In this document: positions 56,216 through 64,000 of the stretch, piece after piece
Numbering within the stretch: position 1 is the stretch's first letter
Layout of the letters: every line of letters begins with the position of its first letter
Source: Defluviimonas sp. SAOS-178_SWC
Lineage (GTDB): Bacteria; Pseudomonadota; Alphaproteobacteria; Rhodobacterales; Rhodobacteraceae
Direction of reading: 5' to 3'
Assembly: GCF_039830135.1 (NCBI RefSeq)
Contig: NZ_CP156081.1
Location: forward strand, 1,536,001 to 1,600,000
DNA: 64,000 bases
Made by a program: the position numbers and the translations under genes
The notes under the pieces: model-generated
What the model was told of the DNA's origin: nothing
The model's input: only the letters and a program-made list of their open reading frames with translations
Databases searched by the model: none

Positions 56216-57937
56216 ATGACCGAACTCCTCACCGCGGCCCAGATGCGCGCCATCGAAGAGGCCGCGATCGCCTCAGGCGAGGTCACCGGCCTCGAACTGA
56301 TGGAACGCGCCGGGCGCGGCGTGGTCGAGGCGATCTTCGAGGAATGGCCGGAGCTGGCGAAGACCTCCCACCGGGCGGTAGTGCTCTGCGGTCCCGGCAA
56401 CAACGGCGGCGACGGGTTCGTGGTGGCGCGGCTCCTGAAGGAGTGGGGCTGGGAGGTGGAGGTGTTCCTCTACGGCGACCCCGAAAAACTGCCGCCGGAT
56501 GCGCGGGTGAACTATGAGCGGTGGTGTAGGTTTGGGGAGGTGAAAGCCCTTACTGAAAAGGCATTCCGGGCGCGCCATCCGGTACACGGCAATGCCTTTG
56601 CAGACCTCTATATCGATGCGATCTTCGGGACCGGCCTGACCCGTCCGCCAGAGGGTGACCTGGGAAGTCTGCTGCGGCATCTCGGCGGCTTCGGTGGGGA
56701 CAGTTACCCAAGGCTTGTCGCCGTCGATGCGCCTTCTGGACTGTGCCTCGACAGCGGAAAGATGCTGATTGGTGGTTGGGCACGACCTCGCGCCGCGCTG
56801 ACCGTTACATTTGACAGCCCCAAGGTCGGACACTTTGTTGCCGACGGTCCCGAGTGCTGCGGGCGCATACGTATCACGGACATCGGCGTGCGCCGCTGGC
56901 GCGAGCTTCAGCCCACACCGACAGGCAATCCACGCCATATGGTGACTCGACCGCCGCGCCAACGGCTTGTCTGCTGCGAGAAGCTAGTGGAGGACCGGCG
57001 GAACGGGATGCTCTTATCCTTCGCTATCTATCCGAAGCGCCATGCCCACAAGTACACCCATGGCCATGCCCTGATCCTCTCCGGCGGCGCGGGGCGCGGC
57101 GGCGCTGCCCGTCTCGCCGCGCGGGGGGCGCTCCGGATCGGGGCGGGGCTCGTCACTGTGGGTTGCCCGCCCGAGGCGCTGACGGAGAATGCCGCGCGGC
57201 TTGATGCGGTGATGCTGCGGCCGGTGGCGGATGCGGAGGCATTAGCGGAGGCGCTGGAGGATCCCCGGATCAATGCGCTTTGCCTCGGGCCGGGGCTCGG
57301 GACCGGGGAGCGCGAGGTGGCGCTGGTCGCGGCGGCGCTGGGTGCAAAAGACCAACGGACGGCGCCCGACCCCGGGGGGGCGAGAAGCGCCCTCCTGGGG
57401 GGAGGGTCGGGCGTTGCCCGGCGTGCGGCCGGGCGGTCCCTCGTCCTCGACGCCGACGCGCTGACGATCCTTTCCCGCGAGCCTGACCTCTTAGGGGCAC
57501 TCCACGAAAGATGTATCCTGACGCCCCACGCCGGCGAATTCGCGCGCCTCTTTCCCGACATCGCGGAGAAACTCACCGCCCCGGCCACGAAAGGCCCCGC
57601 CTATTCCAAGGTGGACGCGACCCGCGAGGCAGCGAAACGGGCGGGCTGCGTGGTCCTCTACAAAGGGCCGGATACGGTGATCGCCGACCCCTCGGGCCGC
57701 TGCGCGATCAACTCCGCCCATTACGACCGGGCCGCCCCGTGGCTGGCGACCGCAGGCTCAGGCGACGTTCTCGCGGGCTTCATCGCGGGGCTTCTCGCGC
57801 GCGGCTTCGCGCCGATGCAGGCGGCCGAAACCGCCGCCTGGCTCCATGTCGAATGCGCCCTGAAATTCGGCCCCGGCCTCATCGCGGAGGACTTGCCCGA
57901 GCAATTGCCCGCGGTCTTCCGCGATCTCGGCCTCTGA
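56216..57937 (+). CDS. nnr: Bifunctional NAD(P)H-hydrate epimerase / ADP-dependent dehydratase
   Basis: Repairs damaged NAD(P)HX. 573 residues. N-terminal epimerase domain (1-215): [14 protein letters not shown] near 62 and [11 protein letters not shown]-terminal dehydratase/kinase-like domain (280-573): [27 protein letters not shown] and the catalytic [13 protein letters not shown] near 520. Odd points: residues about 378-405 ([11 protein letters not shown] to GVARRA) are extra and coincide with a 51-bp palindrome, and codons in about 56,500-57,060 have lower third-position GC (TGT, AGG, TTT, GTA, ATA) than the rest, suggesting a recombined segment. The reading frame stays open throughout. 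Confidence 0.93.
   Translation: MTELLTAAQMRAIEEAAIASGEVTGLELMERAGRGVVEAIFEEWPELAKTSHRAVVLCGPGNNGGDGFVVARLLKEWGWEVEVFLYGDPEKLPPDARVNYERWCRFGEVKALTEKAFRARHPVHGNAFADLYIDAIFGTGLTRPPEGDLGSLLRHLGGFGGDSYPRLVAVDAPSGLCLDSGKMLIGGWARPRAALTVTFDSPKVGHFVADGPECCGRIRITDIGVRRWRELQPTPTGNPRHMVTRPPRQRLVCCEKLVEDRRNGMLLSFAIYPKRHAHKYTHGHALILSGGAGRGGAARLAARGALRIGAGLVTVGCPPEALTENAARLDAVMLRPVADAEALAEALEDPRINALCLGPGLGTGEREVALVAAALGAKDQRTAPDPGGARSALLGGGSGVARRAAGRSLVLDADALTILSREPDLLGALHERCILTPHAGEFARLFPDIAEKLTAPATKGPAYSKVDATREAAKRAGCVVLYKGPDTVIADPSGRCAINSAHYDRAAPWLATAGSGDVLAGFIAGLLARGFAPMQAAETAAWLHVECALKFGPGLIAEDLPEQLPAVFRDLGL
57363..57413. repeat. Palindromic element inserted in frame in nnr
   Basis: Arms CGCCCGACCC (57363-57372) and GGGTCGGGCG (57404-57413) are exact inverse complements over 10 bp, enclosing a 31-nt GC-rich core. 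It falls in the non-conserved extra segment of nnr (residues about 383-399) and keeps the frame. Comparable in kind to palindromic elements inserted in coding genes in other alphaproteobacteria. Confidence 0.65.
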
Positions 57938-57948
57938 CGCGACCCGTC

Positions 57949-57980
57949 TTCTTCTGTTCGAAAATACTCCCACCGGAGGC
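57949..57980 (+). repeat. Dispersed intergenic repeat, copy C
   Basis: Starts TTCTTCTGTTCG and ends ACCGGAGGC; 24 of 32 positions match copy A (30181-30212, opposite strand). Lies between nnr stop and the convergent Hint gene, so it may act in transcription end or mRNA stability. Confidence 0.6.
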
Positions 57981-58002
57981 ATCCGCCGTTTTCCGACCGG
58001 GA

Positions 58003-58509
58003 CTATTCGGCGGCGATCTTCGCGTCTGCGACCTCGACCGCCTCGCAGGCCAGTTCCAGCCCTTCGGCATAAACCACCTGCGGCGTGTCGAACCGGAGGT
58101 CGTAAAGCCGCATCGAGAGAACCGATGCCGGCGCGATGAATTCGCCGTCGGCGATCCGTGCGATCGGCACCAGCGCCTGCGCCGTTCCGAAGAGCGCCTC
58201 GGCCCGCCAGTCGCGGATCAGGATCGGAGTTTCTTCCGGCAGGACAAGGTCTTGCTCGGGCCGGTCATGGCCGAGCGCGCCGGCGCTGACGCGGATCGCG
58301 GCGCCGGAATAGCGGCTGACGCGCACCTCGCGCACGACGCGCATCCCCTCGCGGGTGATGATGCGGTCGCCGGGGTTCAGGAATTCCACCGGCAAGGCGC
58401 CGTCGAGTGTCAGGATGACCGTTCCGGCCGCGATGCCGCGGACCTTTGTCGTCTGGCGCGTGTCGGAGCAATCCTGCCCGATCACATGCCCCTTCGTCGC
58501 GTAGGACAT
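58003..58509 (-). CDS. Small Hint-domain protein
   Basis: 168-residue protein made almost entirely of a Hint_2-type domain. Seen: [19 protein letters not shown] (residues 25-43), [30 protein letters not shown] near 77, and [10 protein letters not shown] near 145. Unlike the first Hint protein it has no N-terminal partner domain, and the residue at the splice-type position is Gly-Ile-Ala rather than Cys, so autoprocessing is doubtful. Purine-poor upstream except AGGGGGT before ATG. Function unknown. Confidence 0.82.
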   Translation of the reverse strand: MSYATKGHVIGQDCSDTRQTTKVRGIAAGTVILTLDGALPVEFLNPGDRIITREGMRVVREVRVSRYSGAAIRVSAGALGHDRPEQDLVLPEETPILIRDWRAEALFGTAQALVPIARIADGEFIAPASVLSMRLYDLRFDTPQVVYAEGLELACEAVEVADAKIAAE

Positions 58510-58678
58510 GGGGACCCCCTATATGTGCTGCCTCGTATTTTTCTTCCAGATTATGTCAAGAATGCGTTTCACGCGAGCATTTTGTGGGGCGCGTTTTTGC
58601 GCTCGCATCGCTGGACGACTCTTGCTAGAACGGCGCGGATTTCGGGAGCGGTCGCAAAAGGGGCCGCTCTCAGGCATT

Positions 58679-58763
58679 GCGGGTGTGGCGAAATTGGCAG
58701 ACGCACCAGATTTAGGTTCTGGCGCCGCAAGGCGTGGGGGTTCAAGTCCCTCCACCCGCACCA
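58679..58763 (+). tRNA. tRNA-Leu (anticodon UAG)
   Basis: 85-nt cloverleaf including the encoded CCA end. Acceptor arms GCGGGTG/CACCCGC pair, the anticodon stem CCAGA/TCTGG encloses TTTAGGT with anticodon UAG, and the T arm loop TTCAAGT is standard. A long variable arm (class II tRNA) fits leucine. It lies 19 bp upstream of tig. Confidence 0.95.
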
Positions 58764-58782
58764 CGAGGAAAAGGACGAAGGA

Positions 58783-60117
58783 ATGCAGGTCACCGAGACC
58801 CTGAAAGACGGCCTGAAGCGCAGCTACACGATCACCGTGCCGGCCGCCGATCTGGACGCGAAAGTGAACGAAAAGCTCGTCGAGGCGCAGCCGGAAGTCG
58901 AGATGAAGGGCTTCCGCAAGGGCAAGGTGCCAATGGCGATCCTGCGCAAGCAGTTCGCCGAGCGCCTCCTGGGCGATGCGATGCAGGACGCGATCGACGG
59001 CGCGATGAAGAAGCACTTCGATGAGACGGGCGATCGTCCGGCGCTGCAGCCGAAGGTCGAGATGCAGGGCGGCGAGACCTGGAAGAAGGGCGACGACGTG
59101 ATCGTCGAGATGTCCTACGAAGCGCTGCCGGAGATCCCGGAGGTCGACCTGTCCAAGCTCAAGCTCGAAAAGCTCGTGGTGAAGGCCGAGGACGCGGCCG
59201 TGACCGAGGCGCTCGAGAACCTCGCGAAGTCGGCGAAGAACTTCACCGACCGCAAGAAGGGTTCCAAGGCCAAGGACGGCGACCAGGTCGTGATCGACTT
59301 CGTCGGCAAGATCGACGGCGAGGCGTTCGAGGGCGGCGCGGGCGAGGATTACCCGCTGGAACTCGGCTCGGGCTCGTTCATTCCCGGTTTCGAGGAGCAA
59401 CTGGTCGGCGCCAAGGCCGGCGACGAGGTTGCGGTGACGGTGTCCTTCCCGGCGGAATATGGCGCCAAGCATCTTGCCGGCAAGGAAGCGGTCTTCGACT
59501 GCACGGTGAAGGCCGTGAAGGAGCCAAAGGCGGCCGAGATCGACGACGAGCTTGCCAAGCAGTTCGGGGCCGAAAGCCTCGACGCCCTCAAGGGCCAGAT
59601 CAGCGAGCGGCTTGAGGCCGAATATGCCGGTGCCGCGCGTCAGGTGATGAAGCGCGCCCTTCTGGACGAGCTGGACAAGCTTGTGAAGTTCGATCTTCCG
59701 CCGAGCCTCGTCGAGGCGGAAGCCGGCCAGATCGCCCACCAGCTCTGGCATGACGAGAATCCCGACCACCACGGCCACGACCACCCGGAGATCACGCCGA
59801 CGGACGACCACAAGTCGCTCGCCGAGCGCCGGGTCCGGCTGGGTCTTCTCCTGGCCGAGATCGGCCGCAAGGAGAAGGTCGAGGTCTCCGACGCCGAGAT
59901 GACCCAGGCCGTCATGATGCAGGCGCGGCAGTATCCCGGGCAGGAGCGGGCGTTCTTCGAGTTCGTTCAGAAGAACCCGCAGATGCAGCAGCAGCTTCGT
60001 GCGCCGATTTTCGAGGACAAGGTCGTGGACCTCGTCGTCGCCGGCGCCAAGGTGACGGAGAAGGACGTGTCGAAGGACAAGCTTCAGAAGGCCGTCGAAG
60101 CGCTCGACGAGATCTGA
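58783..60117 (+). CDS. tig: Trigger factor
   Basis: Ribosome-bound chaperone and prolyl isomerase, 444 residues. Ribosome-binding signature GFRKGKVPM (near 44), PPIase (FKBP-like) domain with [20 protein letters not shown] near 165 and a helical C-terminal arm domain from 250. A His-rich stretch HHGHDHPE near 328 sits in the C-terminal arms. ATG follows AAGGA. It is directly behind tRNA-Leu. Confidence 0.97.
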   Translation: MQVTETLKDGLKRSYTITVPAADLDAKVNEKLVEAQPEVEMKGFRKGKVPMAILRKQFAERLLGDAMQDAIDGAMKKHFDETGDRPALQPKVEMQGGETWKKGDDVIVEMSYEALPEIPEVDLSKLKLEKLVVKAEDAAVTEALENLAKSAKNFTDRKKGSKAKDGDQVVIDFVGKIDGEAFEGGAGEDYPLELGSGSFIPGFEEQLVGAKAGDEVAVTVSFPAEYGAKHLAGKEAVFDCTVKAVKEPKAAEIDDELAKQFGAESLDALKGQISERLEAEYAGAARQVMKRALLDELDKLVKFDLPPSLVEAEAGQIAHQLWHDENPDHHGHDHPEITPTDDHKSLAERRVRLGLLLAEIGRKEKVEVSDAEMTQAVMMQARQYPGQERAFFEFVQKNPQMQQQLRAPIFEDKVVDLVVAGAKVTEKDVSKDKLQKAVEALDEI

Positions 60118-60136
60118 GGCATAAGTCAGAAAACTC

Positions 60137-60166
60137 AAAGGCCGGAGCCTGTGCTCCGGCCTTTTT
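60137..60166. terminator. Intrinsic terminator after tig
   Basis: Perfect 12-bp stem AAAGGCCGGAGC/GCTCCGGCCTTT (60137-60148, 60153-60164), loop CTGT, then TT. Strong for tig; it may also serve pmtA in the opposite direction. Confidence 0.85.
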
Positions 60167-60255
60167 CGTTGATGACTTCGGTTCCCGTGGTCGGATCAAG
60201 CCTGTGGCCGACCCGGATCGCCGCAGCGGCTGGGCGCGCGCCGCGCGAAATCTGG

Positions 60256-60870
60256 CTACGTCTTTCGCAGCACGAGGAAGGAAAAGATCCCGAACAGGGC
60301 GATCGGTCGTGCCGCCGTCAGTGTCAGCGTCGGGACGCCGAGAATCCGTTCCACCGCGAAGTCGGAATGCCAGCCGATAAAATCCGCCAGGGGCGCGACC
60401 ACCCGCTCCAGCGCCGCGAGAAAGCCGCGGTCGCGGGCGAAATGCCCGACGATCACGACCTCGCCGTCCGGTTTGCAGACACGCGCCATTTCGGCCATCA
60501 CCTTTTCCGGTTCAGGCACGACCGAGATCACGTGCATGGCCACCACGGTATCGAAATGCCCGTCCGGAAAGGCCAGAGCGCGCGCGTCCATCTCGCTGAT
60601 GCGGACCACTTGGGTGAGGTTCTGGTCGGCAACCTTCTGGCGGGCCTTTTCCAGCATGTCGGTCGACACGTCGATGCCGGTGACCTCAAGATGGTCCGCG
60701 TAGCGATTGAGCGACAGCCCGGTCCCGACGCCAATTTCCAGGACCCGGCCGTCGCGACGGTTGATGTAATCGACCGTCCGGTACCGCCCGGCGCGCGTGA
60801 TGCGCCCGAACGTGTAGTCATAGATGGGTGCCCAGTAGCGGTAGGAGGTCTTGACGGCGGCGAGTTCCAA
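60256..60870 (-). CDS. pmtA: Phosphatidylethanolamine N-methyltransferase PmtA-type
   Basis: SAM-dependent methyltransferase of 204 residues, very close to the 203-residue PmtA of Rhodobacter sphaeroides that makes phosphatidylcholine by three methylations of PE. SAM motif I VLEIGVGTGLSL near 43, a GIDVSTDML near 66, and MDARALAFPDGHFDTVVAMH near 95. The start is a TTG at 60870, behind AGGGA; no ATG fits better. Third gene of psd-pssA-pmtA, a complete PS-PE-PC branch. Confidence 0.78.
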   Translation of the reverse strand: MELAAVKTSYRYWAPIYDYTFGRITRAGRYRTVDYINRRDGRVLEIGVGTGLSLNRYADHLEVTGIDVSTDMLEKARQKVADQNLTQVVRISEMDARALAFPDGHFDTVVAMHVISVVPEPEKVMAEMARVCKPDGEVVIVGHFARDRGFLAALERVVAPLADFIGWHSDFAVERILGVPTLTLTAARPIALFGIFSFLVLRKT

Positions 60871-60896
60871 GATGTTGTCCCTGTTGATTGCGACCG

Positions 60897-61679
60897 TCAG
60901 CGGCGGCGGCCGATAAGAACCATGACCGCCGAATGCAACAGCGATACGGCATAGACGAGAATGATCGCGATCAGCGACTTCCAGACCTCGGCCAGCATGG
61001 TGCCGATGAAGAGCGCGAGCGCCACCATGATCCACGCGGCCCTTTCGCGCGGGACGCGGATGGATTTCGGCGAAAAGGTCGGCAGGCGGCTGACCATCAG
61101 GAGACCGACGATTCCGATGTAGATTTCCACCGCGACCGGATGGTGGGAAAGGGTCACGCCCGTCTCGAAAGAGACGAAGACGGGCAGGAGTGCCATCAGG
61201 GCGCCGGCCGGGGCCGGCACGCCGGTGAAATGCTTGGGCGACTTGGTCTCTCCATTTGTCGCCGCGCGTGTCAGGGCCACGTTGAAGCGCGCAAGGCGCA
61301 TGCAGCAGCAGATGATGTAGACGAGAACGAAGATCCAGCCGCCCGCCTTTTCCTGCGGCGCGAAGGCCATCTGGTAGATGAGAAAGCCGGGCGCCACGCC
61401 GAAGTTCAGGAAATCCGAGAGGGAGTCGAGCTGCGCGCCGAAGTCGCTGGTGGCGCCGAGCCGCCGCGCGATGAGCCCGTCGAGCCCGTCGATGACCGCC
61501 GAGAAGAGGATCAGCCAGACCGCGACGAGGAACTGACCGGCCATGACCGACCGGATCGCCGTGAGCCCGGCGCAAAGGCCGAGCGTTGTGACCATGTTCG
61601 GCACGAGCGTGAGGAAGGGAAGGCTGTCGCCTTCGCCCTCGGACTGCGGCTCGTTCGGGGGGCGCTGCGCCATCGTCAC
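60897..61679 (-). CDS. pssA: CDP-diacylglycerol-serine O-phosphatidyltransferase
   Basis: Phosphatidylserine synthase of the CDP-alcohol phosphotransferase family, 260 residues, multi-pass. Active-site motif D-x2-D-G-x2-A-R-x8-G-x3-D-x3-D is seen as [20 protein letters not shown] then LDSLSD (near 65-90). GTG at 61679 overlaps the psd stop (GTGA); ATG at 61673 is the alternative. Product PS feeds Psd. Confidence 0.93.
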   Translation of the reverse strand: MTMAQRPPNEPQSEGEGDSLPFLTLVPNMVTTLGLCAGLTAIRSVMAGQFLVAVWLILFSAVIDGLDGLIARRLGATSDFGAQLDSLSDFLNFGVAPGFLIYQMAFAPQEKAGGWIFVLVYIICCCMRLARFNVALTRAATNGETKSPKHFTGVPAPAGALMALLPVFVSFETGVTLSHHPVAVEIYIGIVGLLMVSRLPTFSPKSIRVPRERAAWIMVALALFIGTMLAEVWKSLIAIILVYAVSLLHSAVMVLIGRRR

Positions 61680-62368
61680 CGCACTGCGCCCGCGCGGGCG
61701 GGCTCCGGGGAGGCCAGGTCCGCGAGGACGGTTTCGCCAGCGATGGTCGACTGGCCCACGGCCACAAGCGGCGCCACGCCGTCGGGCAGATAGACGTCGA
61801 GGCGGGAGCCGAAGCGGATCATGCCGAAGCGCTGGCCGGTCTGGACGGCCTGTCCCTCGGCCACCTCGCAGACGATGCGGCGGGCAACGAGGCCGGCGAT
61901 CTGCACCACGCCGATGGCGCGGCCGTCCTCCATGCGGATGGCAAGGCCGTTGCGTTCGTTATCGACGCTCGCCTTGTCGAGCGAGGCGTTGAGGAACTTG
62001 CCCGGCCGGTAGGCGATCTTTTCCACGCGGCCGGCGATGGGCGCGCGGTTTACATGGCAGTTGAACACGTTCATGAAAACCGCGACGCGCGTCATCGGCT
62101 CGGAGCCGAGGCCAAGCTCCTCCGGCGGGGCATATTGGCCGATCATCTGCACGATGCCGTCGGCAGGCGACACGATGAGTCCTTCGCGCACTGGTGTCAC
62201 GCGTTCGGGGTCGCGAAAGAAGTAGTAGCACCAGACGGTGAGGCCGACACCGATCCAGCCGAGCGGCTGGCAGATCAGGAACAGGATGAGCGTAACAGCG
62301 GCGAAGATCGCGACGAAGCGATAGCCCTCGCGATGCATCGGCTTGATGAAGGTCGAAAGCATGGACAT
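61676..62368 (-). CDS. psd: Phosphatidylserine decarboxylase proenzyme
   Basis: Short alphaproteobacterial-type Psd, 230 residues. It self-cleaves at Gly-Ser to make a pyruvoyl enzyme; the site is [11 protein letters not shown] near 187. Also [12 protein letters not shown] near 60 and [15 protein letters not shown] near 88. Two N-terminal helices anchor it in the inner membrane. ATG at 62368, with a second at 62362 possible. Makes PE from PS. Confidence 0.93.
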   Translation of the reverse strand: MSMLSTFIKPMHREGYRFVAIFAAVTLILFLICQPLGWIGVGLTVWCYYFFRDPERVTPVREGLIVSPADGIVQMIGQYAPPEELGLGSEPMTRVAVFMNVFNCHVNRAPIAGRVEKIAYRPGKFLNASLDKASVDNERNGLAIRMEDGRAIGVVQIAGLVARRIVCEVAEGQAVQTGQRFGMIRFGSRLDVYLPDGVAPLVAVGQSTIAGETVLADLASPEPARAGAVR

Positions 62369-62502
62369 GGGCGGGCGTCGAATCCGTTCGGGGAAGGTGC
62401 CCCCTTTTGAAGGGAAAGAGTCCGCTTCGCAACCTCGATGCCCTGAAACGGATGTGAGGGGACGGGCCGCCCGGGCGCAAGGACAATTTCGCGGCACGGC
62501 GG

Positions 62503-62536
62503 AAAAAAACCGCGCCGGACAGGGTCCGGCGCGGTT
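62503..62536 (-). terminator. Intrinsic terminator of the rpsF-rpsR-rplI operon
   Basis: 13-bp stem (arms at 62508-62520 and 62524-62536, AACCGCGCCGGAC/GTCCGGCGCGGTT) with a 3-nt loop. On the transcribed minus strand a run of seven T follows the stem. Textbook terminator, 24 bp past the rplI stop. Confidence 0.92.
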
Positions 62537-62560
62537 CTGGGTCTGACGATCCGAAAAGGA

Positions 62561-63139
62561 TCAGAGGTCTTCGCCGCCCTCGTTGGCCGCGCCGATCTCG
62601 TCGAAAAGCTCGGCGATCTCGAAGTTCGCCTCGGCTTCGGCTTCGGCGGCCAGTTCCTGGATCGACTTGCCCGAGGCCTGGAGTTGGGCTTCCTCGGCGG
62701 AGCGGGCGACGTTCAGGTTGATCGTCGCGGAGACTTCCGGGTGCAGCACGACTTCGACCGCATGGAGGCCGAGATCCTTGATCGGGCGGGTCAGCACGAT
62801 CTGCTTGCGGTCGACGGTGAAGCCTTCGGCCGCAGCGGCATCGGCCGCATCGCGGGGCGTGACCGACCCGTAAAGCGCGCCGGCGTCGGAGGCGGAGCGA
62901 ATCACGATGAAGGTCTGGCCGTCGAGCTTGGCGGAAACAGCTTCGGCCTCTTTCCGGGTCTCGAGGTTCTGCGCTTCAAGCTGCGCCTTGCGGCCTTCGA
63001 AGGACTTGATGTTGTCCTCAGAGGCGCGCAGCGCCTTGCCCTGCGGCAAGAGGAAGTTGCGCGCGTAGCCGTCTTTGACTTTGACGACTTCGCCCATCTG
63101 GCCGAGCTTGGCCACGCGTTCGAGAAGGATGACTTGCAT
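62561..63139 (-). CDS. rplI: 50S ribosomal protein bL9
   Basis: Ribosomal protein L9, 192 residues. N-terminal rRNA-binding domain with the L9 signature [21 protein letters not shown], a long connecting helix and a C-terminal domain. The acidic tail ([15 protein letters not shown]) is longer than in E. coli, as is common in alphaproteobacteria. Third gene of the operon. Confidence 0.98.
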   Translation of the reverse strand: MQVILLERVAKLGQMGEVVKVKDGYARNFLLPQGKALRASEDNIKSFEGRKAQLEAQNLETRKEAEAVSAKLDGQTFIVIRSASDAGALYGSVTPRDAADAAAAEGFTVDRKQIVLTRPIKDLGLHAVEVVLHPEVSATINLNVARSAEEAQLQASGKSIQELAAEAEAEANFEIAELFDEIGAANEGGEDL

Positions 63140-63151
63140 GGGTCTCGCTCC

Positions 63152-63379
63152 TTACTTCACGGCATAGGGCAGCAGGGCGAGGAAGCGGGCGCGCTTGATG
63201 GCGCGCGCGAGTTCACGCTGCTTCTTCGCCGAAACGGCGGTGATGCGGGCGGGCACGATCTTGCCGCGCTCGGAGATGTAGCGCTGGAGAAGACGGACGT
63301 CCTTGTAGTCGATCTTCGGCGCGTTATCGCCCGAGAAGGGGCAGACCTTGCGGCGGCGGAAAAACGGTTTGTTCGCCAT
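63152..63379 (-). CDS. rpsR: 30S ribosomal protein bS18
   Basis: Ribosomal protein S18, 75 residues: [35 protein letters not shown] and [10 protein letters not shown], all conserved. It pairs with S6 on the 30S platform. Lies 12 bp upstream of rplI and 29 bp downstream of rpsF. Confidence 0.98.
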   Translation of the reverse strand: MANKPFFRRRKVCPFSGDNAPKIDYKDVRLLQRYISERGKIVPARITAVSAKKQRELARAIKRARFLALLPYAVK

Positions 63380-63408
63380 GTGTTAGGTTCCTTTCCTCAA
63401 GCCCTGTA

Positions 63409-63780
63409 TCAGCGACGGTCGCCGCGATCGCGGCGGTCGCCACGGTCGCCGCGCTCATCGCGCTTCTGCATCTGGACCGACGGGCCTTCCTCGTGCGCGT
63501 CGACCTTGATCGACATCACACGCATCACGTCGTCGTGCAGACGGGCGAGGCGCTCCATCTCCAGCACCGCGGCCGAGGGCGCGTCGGTGCGCAGATAGGC
63601 GTAGTGGCCCTTGCGGTTCTTGTTGATCTTGTAGGCCATCGTCTTGACGCCCCAGTACTCGCTGTCGACGACCTTGCCGCCGTTATCCGCGAGGACGGTG
63701 CCAAAATGTTCGATGAGCCCTTCGGCCTGCGCGTTGGAAAGGTCCTGGCGCGCGATGAGGACATGCTCGTAAAGCGGCAT
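63409..63780 (-). CDS. rpsF: 30S ribosomal protein bS6
   Basis: Ribosomal protein S6, 123 residues, ferredoxin-like fold (MPLYEHVLIARQDLSNAQAE, then WGVKTMAYKINKNRKGHY). The C-terminus has a repetitive basic/acidic tail, DERGDRGDRRDRGDRR, from short tandem repeats. ATG at 63780 is preceded by AGGAG. First gene of the ribosomal operon. Confidence 0.98.
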   Translation of the reverse strand: MPLYEHVLIARQDLSNAQAEGLIEHFGTVLADNGGKVVDSEYWGVKTMAYKINKNRKGHYAYLRTDAPSAAVLEMERLARLHDDVMRVMSIKVDAHEEGPSVQMQKRDERGDRGDRRDRGDRR

Positions 63781-63881
63781 GCATACTCCTGTCGTTTCGG
63801 GCGGCTTCATAGGCGGGATCAGACCCTCCGCGCCCCGCCACGAGAGGCTTCGCCGGTTTCGTGAATGCGGAAGGATGCGGC

Positions 63882-63909
63882 CTTATAGAGGAACCCGGGC
63901 CGGATGCAA
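63882..63909 (-). promoter_or_regulatory. Promoter of rpsF-rpsR-rplI
   Basis: On the minus strand TTGCAT (63904-63909) and TATAAG (63882-63887) are separated by 16 nt, giving a leader of about 95 nt before rpsF. Such leaders often bind the S6-S18 complex for feedback, but I could not verify such a fold here. Confidence 0.5.
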
Positions 63910-63917
63910 GGGCGCGA

Positions 63918-64000
63918 TCAGTCGGCAGGCGGGGCCGGAACTTCTATTTCGCCCGCCGGTCCGAGGGCATCGAACGGGTCGGGCTCGGGGGCGGGCGCGA
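63918..64000 (-). CDS. C-terminal end of an unidentified protein (partial)
   Basis: The last 26 codons of a gene that enters from the right edge. The tail is Pro/Ala/Glu-rich (EPDPFDALGPAGEIEV then PAPPAD and stop at 63918-63920). Too little for a family call; codon use is typical of the genome. Confidence 0.5.
   Translation of the reverse strand, partial: APAPEPDPFDALGPAGEIEVPAPPAD

Noticed and set aside
63409..63480. Short tandem repeats in the rpsF 3' end as a CRISPR or other array
   Set aside because: They code for the usual repetitive S6 tail (RGDRRD-type); too short and without spacers.

Overview
The window is high-GC, gene-dense DNA of an alphaproteobacterium, almost certainly a Rhodobacterales/Paracoccaceae (Roseobacter-Rhodobacter type) bacterium. 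The basis is the family content: a VPLPA-CTERM protein, DUF6314, two Hint-domain proteins, tetrameric sarcosine oxidase, the DMSP lyase DddP, a PmtA-type phospholipid methyltransferase, the ccm and yajC-secDF layout, and typical Rhodobacterales intergenic repeats. dddP and the sarcosine oxidase operon suggest a marine or saline, osmolyte-using lifestyle (inference). I cannot name a genus from sequence alone. No phage, insertion sequence, CRISPR array or replication origin was seen.

Layout. 1-10.8 kb: 5' part of a DEAD-box helicase, a VPLPA-CTERM exported protein, a GT25 glycosyltransferase, peptide-release factor 3, a MOSC protein, a Hint-domain protein, an atypical SDR coupled to a histidine phosphatase, an orphan ABC ATPase, and the overlapping ccmI-ruvX-DUF1289 operon. 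10.9-16.3 kb: sarcosine oxidase soxBDAG, with an unusual 202-bp gap that holds a candidate antisense membrane microprotein. 16.3-24.6 kb: a cytochrome c and a Cys-rich secreted protein, sodB, a metallophosphoesterase with RarD, a large unknown protein with duplicated modules, a LOG-family protein, a LysM protein and an ArsR regulator with its operator. 24.6-31.5 kb: an Atm1-type exporter, the conserved yfgM-bamB-der block, and serS. 31.6-38.4 kb: yajC-secD-secF-Mth938 running into ccmABCDG, i.e. protein export followed by cytochrome c maturation. 38.4-48 kb: aconitase, DUF1223, an aldehyde dehydrogenase, a lauroyl-type acyltransferase, a frameshifted fliG, a small secreted protein and purB. 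48-54 kb: a GT2 glycosyltransferase, DUF6314, a hydrolase-OsmC fusion, dddP divergent from a haem-dependent N-demethylase gene, and a 3-hydroxyisobutyrate dehydrogenase-family enzyme. 54-64 kb: glnBA, nnr interrupted in frame by a palindromic element, a second Hint protein, tRNA-Leu(UAG), trigger factor, psd-pssA-pmtA, and rpsF-rpsR-rplI.

Themes. Envelope biogenesis is well represented: Sec export (YajC-SecDF, YfgM), outer-membrane assembly (BamB), cytochrome c maturation (CcmI, CcmABCDG) and phospholipid synthesis (PS to PE to PC). Methylated-osmolyte and C1/nitrogen metabolism form a second theme: sarcosine oxidase, DddP, the predicted N-demethylase and GlnB/GlnA.

Most notable points. (1) fliG carries a single-base frameshift after codon 45, hidden because the downstream frame has its own GTG start. 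(2) A 51-bp palindrome lies in frame inside nnr, whose middle segment also has foreign-looking codon use. (3) Three copies of a dispersed intergenic repeat occur. (4) A 715-residue protein has two copies of an unrecognised module. (5) Two unannotated-size membrane microprotein candidates were found. I saw no clear defence system or other obviously new multi-gene system.
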